From assembly GCA_017452265.1 (NCBI GenBank), contig JAFTMS010000005.1, positions 1 through 37,341 on the forward strand: a stretch of DNA of 37,341 nt, written 5' to 3'. The notes under the pieces are model-generated. The model searched no databases. It saw only the letters and a program-made list of their open reading frames with translations, and was not told the DNA's origin. The position numbers were made by a program, and so were the translations under genes. Shown here one piece after another: positions 1 to 6,435 of this stretch. Source of the DNA: Bacteroidales bacterium (GTDB lineage Bacteria; Bacteroidota; Bacteroidia; Bacteroidales; UBA932). The number at the start of each line of letters is the position of its first letter. Position 1 is the first letter of the stretch.

Positions 1-14
1 CATTCCGCTACAGG

Positions 15-100
15 CGGTACATTTCAAACTGATACGGACGGTACAAATCATTCTGATATACCCGGTACATTTGAAAGTGATATGGGCGGTACATTTAATC
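15..100. repeat. 24-bp direct repeat array (possible IS21-type end)
   Basis: Three full units (15-38, 39-62, 63-86) and a partial fourth (87-100) each begin CGGTACA and share a core like ATTTnAAAnTGATA. The period is exactly 24 bp. Spaced multiple repeats of this kind are known at the ends of IS21-family elements, where they act as transposase sites, so this may be the end of such an element lying mostly outside the window. That is an inference from architecture and was not compared with a database. The + strand is also open in one frame through the array (1-177), so a repeat-containing C-terminus of an upstream gene is an alternative. Confidence 0.6.
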
Positions 101-108
101 CGCTGCAA

Positions 109-963
109 TCAAACAAAGTCTTCGAGAGAGATAGAATTTATTTTGTTTTTGTATTCCTCACGCAGTTCATTGCGTAGTGAATCAACTTCCTTTCCAGTTG
201 AAGGATGACGTGCCGGAGCCATGATTATGGAATATGAATCCAATCCATATTTGCCTGCATAACTTTCACTTAGAAGGAAGTTCCTGTAGATCTGTGTGAG
301 TCTGATCTGTCCTTCAGTGATACGTTCTTCTATGTCTGGTTTAAAGCACTGGAGTCGTCTGACTGTTTCCAGGCTTTTTGCTCGTGGCTTGTTGGTGCCT
401 TTCTCCAATGCTACATTGGTTCCGAGGTTTTCAGAATATTTGGTTTCTATGCCAATGAAGCCTTCCTTATCAGACCCGTTCACAAATCTAATGATAGCAT
501 CCATCGCGCTTTTGTCGCCAGAGAGTTCAGCGTAATCTTCCGGGATGAATTCCAGATCCACGCTTGTAACCGAATGAATAGGATACATTGGTAGGGCTGC
601 TTTGATTGCCGCTGTAGCAGCTTCCGGAGATTTCTCAAGCATCTCTCTTAGAGGGCAGAACAGGTTAAAGGCCATCGGCTGGCTGGAGAGAAGATTGTTG
701 AATAGACGATCGGATTCGATTGTTTCATATTCCTTTTTGTTCTCCACTCGATATTTTGCATAGCTGAAGGCATATTCAGTCAGAAAGTTATTACCGGATT
801 GTTCGCCGCTTTCGATGTAGTTCCCATAATAATGAGTCTTGCCATCTCGTCCTTTGTATGGCCTGATGGCTTCATTAACCTCCACTCGATACATCGACTG
901 CAACTGCCTGCAGTCTGCTACAAACTTCGAATCTCCCGAATATTTCTCTCCGTATTTATCCAT
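109..963 (-). CDS. PGN_0703-like putative PD-(D/E)XK restriction endonuclease
   Basis: The protein of about 284 residues carries a PD-(D/E)XK-like signature: an acidic stretch with MDAIIRF, followed by GIETKYSE (E-x-K type). It also has the SSQPMAFNLF segment that I associate with the PGN_0703-like family of putative restriction nucleases. The role would be DNA cleavage, perhaps defence or element maintenance. An open frame continues upstream to 1119, but its extra 52 residues are Cys/Ser-rich, do not look like the family N-terminus and run through a perfect inverted repeat (1043-1090). I therefore chose the ATG at 963, just before the conserved QSMYR segment. The gene looks less GC-rich than its neighbours and lies between an IS-like repeat array and a tRNA gene, which suggests acquired DNA. 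No methylase partner is visible. Confidence 0.65.
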   Translation of the reverse strand: MDKYGEKYSGDSKFVADCRQLQSMYRVEVNEAIRPYKGRDGKTHYYGNYIESGEQSGNNFLTEYAFSYAKYRVENKKEYETIESDRLFNNLLSSQPMAFNLFCPLREMLEKSPEAATAAIKAALPMYPIHSVTSVDLEFIPEDYAELSGDKSAMDAIIRFVNGSDKEGFIGIETKYSENLGTNVALEKGTNKPRAKSLETVRRLQCFKPDIEERITEGQIRLTQIYRNFLLSESYAGKYGLDSYSIIMAPARHPSTGKEVDSLRNELREEYKNKINSISLEDFV

Positions 964-1042
964 AAAAGCCGATGATTTGGTTATGGATTCAAAGTTATGG
1001 ATTTTACTCAAACTCGCAACCGACCAAGTGCAAAAACATACT

Positions 1043-1090
1043 AAAACTGCTCTTGATCCCCTTGAAAAAGAGGGTACCGAGAGCAGTTTT
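1043..1090. repeat. 11-bp perfect inverted repeat with inner stem
   Basis: AAAACTGCTCT (1043-1053) is perfectly complementary to AGAGCAGTTTT (1080-1090). Inside the loop CCCCT and AGAGGG can pair further, giving a long hairpin. It lies about 80 bp upstream of the chosen nuclease start at 963. It could be a leader structure of that gene or a remnant of a mobile element end. Confidence 0.6.
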
Positions 1091-1180
1091 CCAGTAAAAC
1101 TGCACGCGATACCCAACAAGACTCCGGCAAAAACTCAGGAATCCGCAAATTATCCGTGGTGCAAATGTGGTGCAAAATTC

Positions 1181-1224
1181 AAAAGAAAAATCGCAAACCG
1201 TTGAAAATCAAGGGTTTGCGATTT
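1181..1224 (-). terminator. Intrinsic terminator of tRNA-Leu
   Basis: A perfect 12-bp stem is formed by 1188-1198 plus flank and 1213-1224 (AAATCGCAAACC with GGTTTGCGATTT), followed on the minus strand by TTTTTCTTTT. It lies a few bases past the tRNA-Leu 3' end, as expected for its Rho-independent terminator. Confidence 0.8.
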
Positions 1225-1230
1225 AAAGGG

Positions 1231-1312
1231 TACCCGGAGCCGGGATCGAACCGGCACGGATTTCTCCACTGGTGTTTGAGACCAGCGCGTCTACCGATTC
1301 CGCCATCCGGGC
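1231..1312 (-). tRNA. tRNA-Leu (anticodon CAA)
   Basis: The minus strand folds as a class II tRNA. The acceptor GCCCGGA pairs with TCCGGGT (first pair a G-U), the anticodon stem CTGGT/ACCAG encloses the loop CTCAAAC, there is a long variable arm, and the T arm holds GGTTCGATCCC. The anticodon CAA reads UUG leucine codons. The 3' CCA is not encoded. It has its own promoter (1455-1485) and terminator. A tRNA-Leu 3' end next to IS-like DNA is a common integration-site setting. Confidence 0.95.
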
Positions 1313-1454
1313 GGTTGCGCTTCTCGAGGCGGCTTTTAGGGGCCGCGTGTTCGGTTGCCTGTGGGCGTTTTGCTTTGTTATTGACGGACAAAGCGGGCGC
1401 TTAAACCAGGGCTGAATGAGAGCGCTGAAGGTATGACCTTCTGGTTAAGGAGTG

Positions 1455-1485
1455 CAAAGGTATCTGATTTTTCGGAAATTGCAAA
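1455..1485 (-). promoter_or_regulatory. Promoter of tRNA-Leu
   Basis: On the minus strand TTTG (1482-1485), a 19-nt spacer and TACCTTTG (1455-1462) match the Bacteroidota sigma-ABfr consensus TTTG-N19-21-TAnnTTTG. Transcription would start near 1447, leaving a leader of about 135 nt before the mature tRNA. The stretch 1313-1554 contains this promoter and the aroB promoter; I see no gene in it. Confidence 0.75.
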
Positions 1486-1502
1486 ATAAATCGTCTGAGG
1501 AA

Positions 1503-1533
1503 TTTACGGATAGGGCCAAATGTGCTATATTTG
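1503..1533 (+). promoter_or_regulatory. Promoter of the aro cluster
   Basis: TATATTTG (1526-1533) is a perfect Bacteroidota -7 element, with TTTA 19 nt upstream (1503-1506) as a weak -33. It ends 21 bp before the aroB ATG. It diverges from the tRNA-Leu promoter, whose -33 element lies about 20 bp away. Confidence 0.75.
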
Positions 1534-1554
1534 TAAGTTCAAAAGGCAGATTCT

Positions 1555-2721
1555 ATGGAGAGTATAGACATATATTCCGGTGATAAGGTGATAAGCAGGG
1601 TGATGGCTGAAGAAAGTCTCGCCGGCCTTGAGGCGTGTCTGAAGCCGTATGCGCATGTGTTTGCAGTGATGGACAGGGCGGTGGCGGTGCATTGTCCGGC
1701 GGCAGCGGAGATTGCCGATGTGCTGAACCGTCGGAACGTCCCGGGGATGCTTATGGATGCGTCTGAATGTCATAAGACGATGGAAACGGTTATGGAGATA
1801 TGCACCTGGCTGCTGGAAAACGGTGCGGACAGGGACGCCCTCGTGCTTGCGGTCGGAGGAGGAATAACGACGGACATGACGGGGTTTGCTGCCTCGATCT
1901 ACAAGAGGGGAGTACGATTTGCATATGTGCCAACGACTCTTCTCGCGCAGGTGGATGCTGCAATCGGTGGCAAGACGGGCGTGAACTTCGAAAAATACAA
2001 GAACATCCTCGGAGTGATACGCCAGCCGGAATTCACGTACATGTGTCCGCAGGTGTTGGAGAGCCTTCCTCGCAGGGATTTCCTGTCGGGCGCAGCTGAG
2101 ATGCTGAAGACGTTCGTGATTGAGGACGGAGGCTGTTACGCAAGGGCGGTGGAGCTGCTTTCGGGAATGTCGGAGGAATATGAAAACGGCCGCAGGGAGA
2201 CTTCTGAGGCGGATCCATGGGGCGATACGGTCGGAAGGCATACGCGTGAGCTGGCGGAGCTGATTGCGGCTGCGGCCCGTGTGAAGGCCGGGGTGGTGTC
2301 GCGCGACCAGTTCGAGAAAGGGGAGCGTCGCAAGCTGAATCTCGGGCACACGTTTGCACACGCTATCGAGACGTTGGCGCAGAAAGACGGCGGGGAACGC
2401 TTCAAATGCTGTGAGGACGACGGAATGCCGGGAGTCACTCACGGTGAGGCGGTTGCGATGGGCATGGTGCTGGCGGCAAGGCTCGCGGACCGGTATTACA
2501 GGAACGATTCAGCAGCCATTACGGAGAGGGAGGTTGCCAGGGGCTTGAAGAATTGCGGTATACGGTGCACGTGCCCATATTCCGTGCAGGAAATGGCGGA
2601 CATCATGAGGAAGGACAAGAAGGCGGAAGGCGGCAAGGTGCATTTCGTGCTGCCGAAAGCGATAGGCGACGTGGAGGCGGTGGAGCTGTCAGTGGAAGAA
2701 GCCGTGGCCCTGATGGCCTGA
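1555..2721 (+). CDS. aroB: 3-dehydroquinate synthase
   Basis: This cytosolic enzyme converts DAHP to 3-dehydroquinate, the second step of the shikimate pathway, using NAD+ and a divalent metal. The NAD-binding AVGGGITTDMTGF motif is at about residues 99-111, followed by VPTTLLAQVDAAIGGKTGVNF. Metal ligands are visible as E182, H265 (LNLGH) and H296 (THGEA). At 388 residues it is somewhat longer than usual (roughly 350-365). The excess sits in a loop near 205-228 and another near 276-293, between the two histidines. The ATG at 1555 follows a clear promoter. It heads the aroB, aroDA, aroC run, with 48 bp to the next gene. Confidence 0.95.
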   Translation: MESIDIYSGDKVISRVMAEESLAGLEACLKPYAHVFAVMDRAVAVHCPAAAEIADVLNRRNVPGMLMDASECHKTMETVMEICTWLLENGADRDALVLAVGGGITTDMTGFAASIYKRGVRFAYVPTTLLAQVDAAIGGKTGVNFEKYKNILGVIRQPEFTYMCPQVLESLPRRDFLSGAAEMLKTFVIEDGGCYARAVELLSGMSEEYENGRRETSEADPWGDTVGRHTRELAELIAAAARVKAGVVSRDQFEKGERRKLNLGHTFAHAIETLAQKDGGERFKCCEDDGMPGVTHGEAVAMGMVLAARLADRYYRNDSAAITEREVARGLKNCGIRCTCPYSVQEMADIMRKDKKAEGGKVHFVLPKAIGDVEAVELSVEEAVALMA

Positions 2722-2769
2722 CTGGGAAAGCAGATGGTCTGAATGTCAATGATTTGCAAAATTTGAGCT

Positions 2770-5058
2770 ATGATTTGTACAACTATACAGAACAGAAATC
2801 TGGAGCAGATATATGAGGCTCTGGAGCAGTGCGAGATGGCGGAGATCCGTCTTGACAGATGCAGCCTGACAGCGGCGGAAATCGATGAACTTTTCACAAG
2901 TGACGTCCCTCTCGTGGCAACATGCCGTATAGCGGAAATCGCAGCTGCAGAGCCGTCATTGCAGGATCTGGCAGAGCAGAGCCGGGAGATAAAGGCGATG
3001 CAGATCGCGGAACGACGCCTTGTCCGGGCCATAGAGGCAGGGGCGCGTTATGTGGATGTGGAGCTGGAGGCGCCGAAGCAGATGTCGAAAAGGGTGCGTC
3101 AGGCAGCCCACGAGAACGGAACCGTCTTCATCCGTTCGTATCACGATTTCGAAGGCACGGATTCGCTTGAAGCCCTGAAGGCCATAGTGGAGAAATGTGT
3201 ATATCACGGTGCGGATATGGTGAAGATCGTGACGACAGCCCATTCTGAGGCCGATGTCCGTAAGGTGAATGCATTATATGAATGGTGCCGTGAGGAGGCT
3301 GCGAACGGCAATGACAGGATCGGAGCATTGGCTGACGGCGGACTTGTTGCATTCTGTATGGGTGAGGCCGGACGGAGTTCGCGTCTGGTTTGTCTGAAAT
3401 ATGGTTCTCCATACACATACGCCGCGCTCAGTGCAGAGGAGGCCGCGGCACCTGGACAATGGCCGGCAGAGGAAATGCGCAGGGCCTTGTATGGGGATTT
3501 TCCGTTTATAGGTACCGCGCGCAGAAATGCTACTGAAACGCTCGCGGTACCCCATTTTTCCTGGGTACCTGGCGCAATTTATAATGAAAACTGCACCAGG
3601 TGCATAATGCCGGTGTCCAAAAGTTTCGCCCAGCGTGCCATTATAGCGGCTGCCCTTGCGGAAGGAACGTCACATCTCAGGGGCTACACTCAGTGCGGAG
3701 ACAATGAAGCTGCAATCCAGGTCGCGAGGAATCTTGGTGCTGAGGTTGTGGCGGATGGAAATATGCTGACTGTCAAAGGAATATCGGCTTGTCTCGGTTC
3801 TGTGGGCATAGAGACACTGCACGTGGGTGAATCCGGTCTTCTGACCCGAATGATGATCCCTCTGATGGCACAGCTGGCGGCAGGGCAGGTGACATTCACC
3901 GGAGAGAAGACGCTTCTGGGGCGTCCTTTGACCGGAGCCCGGGCGATAATGGAGGCTTTCGGTGCCGGAATCGCCAACCTGACAGATAATGACATGGCAC
4001 AGGATCAGCGGGAGGATGCTTCTGCCCGTGTGCCGCTGACAGTGACCGGCCCGCTGCAGGCAGGACGTGCGGAAATCTCAGGCAAGCATGGCTCCCAGCT
4101 CATCTCCGGCCTGCTGATGGCCCTCCCGTTTGCAGGAAGAAACAGCTCACTCATAGTTCATGAGCCTAAGAGCATCCCATATATGTTCATCACCCTCGAA
4201 GTCCTCAAGAAGTTCGGAATCAAGGTGGGAAACGATATGTTGGGAGGCCGCGACTTCCTCGAATCTGACGGAGACTGGTCCCTCTGCACGGAAATGGTGT
4301 TCAAGGTGAAGGGAGGACAGAAATACAAGGCCGCGGACATAGATCTTGAGGGCGACTGGAGTGCGGCTGCAAACTTCCTCGTGGCGGGAGCGATATTCGG
4401 AAAGGCTGAGCTTCAGGGACTTGATACTACATCGCTTCAGGCCGACCTTTCCATTATGGATATACTTATGGACGCCGGTGCAAGCCTCTCGCAGCTGGAC
4501 GGAGACAAGGGAAACATCACGGTGCAGCGTGCTCCACTCAAGGCATTCAGCGTGGATGCGTCCAATTGTCCGGATCTCTTCCCGATAATATCGGTGCTCG
4601 CGGCATTCTGTCAGGGAACAAGCCGTATTGCCGGCGTGGGCAGGCTCGCCAACAAGGAAAGCGACAGGGCAAAGGCGATTCTGGAGATGCTCACGCAGAT
4701 GGGTGTCAAGGCAGCGGTCGAAGCCGACGAACTGGTAGTCGAGGGCCACAGCCTCGCCCAGCGCCTTCTCGGTTCTTCCGTCATTCCGAACACCCCTTCC
4801 CTCACTCCGAATACCCCTCCCGTCATTCCGAGTGCCCCCTCCGTCATTCCGAGCGAAGTCGAGGAATCCCCCCTCCCATCCCTGCTTCACGGCGGCTCCT
4901 ACACCTCGCATCACGACCACCGCATGGTCATGGCGCTGAAGGTTGCAGAGCTTGGAGCCGACAGCCCGATAACCATAGACGACGAAGACTGCGTATCCAA
5001 ATCCTTCCCGCACTTCATCGCCACTTTCAAAGAACTGACGGAATCAAATAAAAGCTGA
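2770..5058 (+). CDS. Fused type I 3-dehydroquinate dehydratase / EPSP synthase
   Basis: One 762-residue frame joins AroD and AroA activities. Residues 1 to about 225 are a type I dehydroquinase (AEIRLD at 24-29, VATCR at 49-53, catalytic His125 in SYHDF, Schiff-base Lys152 in MVKIVT). It dehydrates 3-dehydroquinate. From about residue 270 the EPSP synthase starts with SKSFAQRA (283-290). It continues with GESGLLTR, HGSQLISGLLMALPF, EGDWSAAANF, CPDLFPIISVLAAF and HHDHRMVMAL, and makes EPSP from shikimate-3-phosphate and PEP. Near residues 670-700 there is a Pro/Ser-rich in-frame insertion made of 21-bp DNA repeats. Separate aroD and aroA genes are the usual arrangement. No shikimate dehydrogenase or kinase is in the window. 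Confidence 0.9.
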   Translation: MICTTIQNRNLEQIYEALEQCEMAEIRLDRCSLTAAEIDELFTSDVPLVATCRIAEIAAAEPSLQDLAEQSREIKAMQIAERRLVRAIEAGARYVDVELEAPKQMSKRVRQAAHENGTVFIRSYHDFEGTDSLEALKAIVEKCVYHGADMVKIVTTAHSEADVRKVNALYEWCREEAANGNDRIGALADGGLVAFCMGEAGRSSRLVCLKYGSPYTYAALSAEEAAAPGQWPAEEMRRALYGDFPFIGTARRNATETLAVPHFSWVPGAIYNENCTRCIMPVSKSFAQRAIIAAALAEGTSHLRGYTQCGDNEAAIQVARNLGAEVVADGNMLTVKGISACLGSVGIETLHVGESGLLTRMMIPLMAQLAAGQVTFTGEKTLLGRPLTGARAIMEAFGAGIANLTDNDMAQDQREDASARVPLTVTGPLQAGRAEISGKHGSQLISGLLMALPFAGRNSSLIVHEPKSIPYMFITLEVLKKFGIKVGNDMLGGRDFLESDGDWSLCTEMVFKVKGGQKYKAADIDLEGDWSAAANFLVAGAIFGKAELQGLDTTSLQADLSIMDILMDAGASLSQLDGDKGNITVQRAPLKAFSVDASNCPDLFPIISVLAAFCQGTSRIAGVGRLANKESDRAKAILEMLTQMGVKAAVEADELVVEGHSLAQRLLGSSVIPNTPSLTPNTPPVIPSAPSVIPSEVEESPLPSLLHGGSYTSHHDHRMVMALKVAELGADSPITIDDEDCVSKSFPHFIATFKELTESNKS
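4777..4869. repeat. 21-bp repeats ending in a dispersed-type repeat, inside aroDA
   Basis: Three 21-bp units (4777-4797, 4798-4818, 4819-4839) resemble TCCGTCATTCCGAacaCCCC. A fourth, longer unit (4840-4869) ends CGAAGTCGAGGAATCC. The last unit matches the short sequence that occurs as a dispersed, mostly intergenic repeat in many bacterial genomes and translates as VIPSEVEES. ATTCC and GGAAT in it can pair. All units keep the reading frame and encode a Pro/Ser-rich loop just before the HHDHR motif of EPSP synthase. Confidence 0.85.
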
Positions 5059-5059
5059 T

Positions 5060-5162
5060 ACGGAAAAATCGCCCGTTTTTTCCGGGACAGAGTTATAAAA
5101 TAGAGCAAAAACCTAAAAACAGGCATGCGACACGGAAAAACAGCCCGTTTTTTCCGGGACAG
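5060..5162. repeat. Duplicated 31-bp hairpin between aroDA and aroC
   Basis: Copies at 5060-5090 and 5132-5162 differ at only two positions and are 72 bp apart. Each can form an 8-bp stem CGGAAAAA/TTTTTCCG, or alternatively CCCG/CGGG around a T-run. The first begins right after the aroDA stop codon and the second ends 18 bp before the aroC ATG. The 41 bp between them are AT-rich without a gene. They could be weak terminators, mRNA processing or translation-control elements, or a duplicated dispersed repeat. Confidence 0.85.
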
Positions 5163-5180
5163 CAAAGCTTAAAAGAACAT

Positions 5181-6260
5181 ATGAACAGCATAGGAAGAAG
5201 ATTTCGAGTTTCGATATTCGGTGAGTCACATGGTGAACTCATCGGGGTGACATTGGACGGAGTGCCTGCGGGTATTGAACTTTCCGAGCAGGATTTCGAG
5301 AAGGACATACTGCGCAGAAAGAGCGGCGCAAAGGGCACGACTCCGAGGATAGAGGCAGACGCCCCGATGATTGTCAGCGGTGTATATGAAGGACATACGA
5401 CCGGAGCGCCTCTGACTGTAGCCTTCAGAAATACGAACACGCATTCTTCCGATTACAGCCTTTTCTCAGCCATGCCGCGTCCCGGCCATGCAGACCTCAC
5501 GGCCGCTCTCAAATGGGATGACTGTCAGGATCCTCGGGGCGGTGGCCATTTCTCGGGGAGGCTCACATTACCGATTGTTGCAGCCGGAGTCGTGGCTAAG
5601 AAAGTGCTGGCAGATGCGACGATTCTGGATGATACTCCAGTGTCTGAAGACGGAGTCGAGGCACGCATCGTAGAGCTGGGAGGCATTCCGGCTCCGTCCC
5701 GGCAGCTATCTTCATTCCAGCAGCCGGCTCAATCACCAGCTTCCCCCCAGCCTGAAGGCCTTTACCCTGAATGGAAGCAGGCCATAGATGCAGCCATAAA
5801 TGAAGGCGATTCGCTCGGGGCGGTCATTGAATGCATCGTGCATACAATCGATCCCGGATATGGAGAACCGTTTTGGGACAGCATAGAATCGGCCATTTCT
5901 CATGCTGTGTTCTCGATACCGGGAGTACGTGGCATAGAGTTCGGTGACGGATTCGGAGCAGCACGCATGAAGGGTTCGGAACATAACGACCCGATAGGAC
6001 CGGGCGGCCGTCCGACAAAGAACGGAGCCGGCGGAATCAACGGAGGCATCACAAACGGTGCACCGATAGTGTTTCGTGTGGCATTCAAGCCGACAGCAAG
6101 CATACGCAAGGCTCAGCATACATTCAATTTCGCGACCGGTCAGGAAGATGTCCTCGAAGTTCCGGGCCGCCACGACGTCTGCTTCGCCCTCCGCGCCCCG
6201 GTCGTAGTGGAAGCCATGACTGCAATAGTCCTCGCCGATATGGCGCTGCTTCAAGCGTAA
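5181..6260 (+). CDS. aroC: Chorismate synthase
   Basis: This enzyme makes chorismate from EPSP using reduced FMN, the last common step to aromatic amino acids. Family motifs appear in order: FGESHG near the N-terminus, RRKSGAKGTTPRIEADAP, MPRPGHADLTAALKW, DPRGGGHFSGR, GIEFGDGFGAARMKGSEHND, NGAGGINGGITNG and the C-terminal GRHDVCFALRAPVVVEAM. At 359 residues it has the family length. A Ser/Pro/Gln-rich stretch around residues 173-192 is a likely species-specific loop. The ATG at 5181 directly precedes the conserved NSIGRRFRVSIFGE. It is the last gene of the aro run and is convergent with the channel gene downstream. Confidence 0.95.
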   Translation: MNSIGRRFRVSIFGESHGELIGVTLDGVPAGIELSEQDFEKDILRRKSGAKGTTPRIEADAPMIVSGVYEGHTTGAPLTVAFRNTNTHSSDYSLFSAMPRPGHADLTAALKWDDCQDPRGGGHFSGRLTLPIVAAGVVAKKVLADATILDDTPVSEDGVEARIVELGGIPAPSRQLSSFQQPAQSPASPQPEGLYPEWKQAIDAAINEGDSLGAVIECIVHTIDPGYGEPFWDSIESAISHAVFSIPGVRGIEFGDGFGAARMKGSEHNDPIGPGGRPTKNGAGGINGGITNGAPIVFRVAFKPTASIRKAQHTFNFATGQEDVLEVPGRHDVCFALRAPVVVEAMTAIVLADMALLQA

Positions 6261-6280
6261 AATGCAAAGTGTTGCCTGTC

Positions 6281-6338
6281 AGTGCCTTACTTAAAGTGCG
6301 TGCTGCCGAAGGGGAGCACGCACCTAAAGCAAGGTGCT
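6281..6338. terminator. Long imperfect hairpin between convergent genes
   Basis: The core is a perfect 9-bp stem, GTGCGTGCT (6296-6304) with AGCACGCAC (6315-6323), and a 10-nt loop. Outside it AGTGCCTTACTT and AAGCAAGGTGCT extend the pairing to about 24 positions, with three mismatches and two G-U pairs. It lies 20 bp after the aroC stop. There is no T-run, so it may act as a mRNA 3' end stabiliser, a bidirectional terminator or a small structured RNA. Confidence 0.55.
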
Positions 6339-6362
6339 GAGGCTCAGCTGGTTATGTTTTAC

Positions 6363-6428
6363 GCTGCGGTCGCAAAGATGGTAGCGGCTGCGGTCGCGAA
6401 GGCTGTGCTGCGGTCGCGAAGGCTGCGC
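6363..6428. repeat. Three direct repeats GCTGCGGTCGCrAAG
   Basis: Units start at 6363, 6387 and 6407 (24, 20 and 22 bp) and share GCTGCGGTCGC(A/G)AAG. The array ends 8 bp before the stop codon of the convergent channel gene at 6436. The short + strand frame across it (6282-6488) is Ala/Lys-rich repeat translation and I do not call it a gene. Confidence 0.7.
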
Positions 6429-6435
6429 AAAAAAG

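Noticed and set aside
15-100. CRISPR array
   Set aside because: The units are contiguous 24-bp repeats without unique spacers, and no cas genes are present.
1156-1404. 82-codon + strand frame across tRNA-Leu
   Set aside because: It overlaps the tRNA gene and its terminator and has no protein-like pattern.
1525-2442. Long open frame on the minus strand across aroB
   Set aside because: It is antisense to a clear aroB with all motifs, rich in Arg/His/Pro as expected for GC-biased shadow frames, and has no recognisable domain.
4147-5013. 288-codon minus-strand frame opposite aroDA
   Set aside because: It mirrors conserved EPSP synthase codons and has no protein-like pattern.
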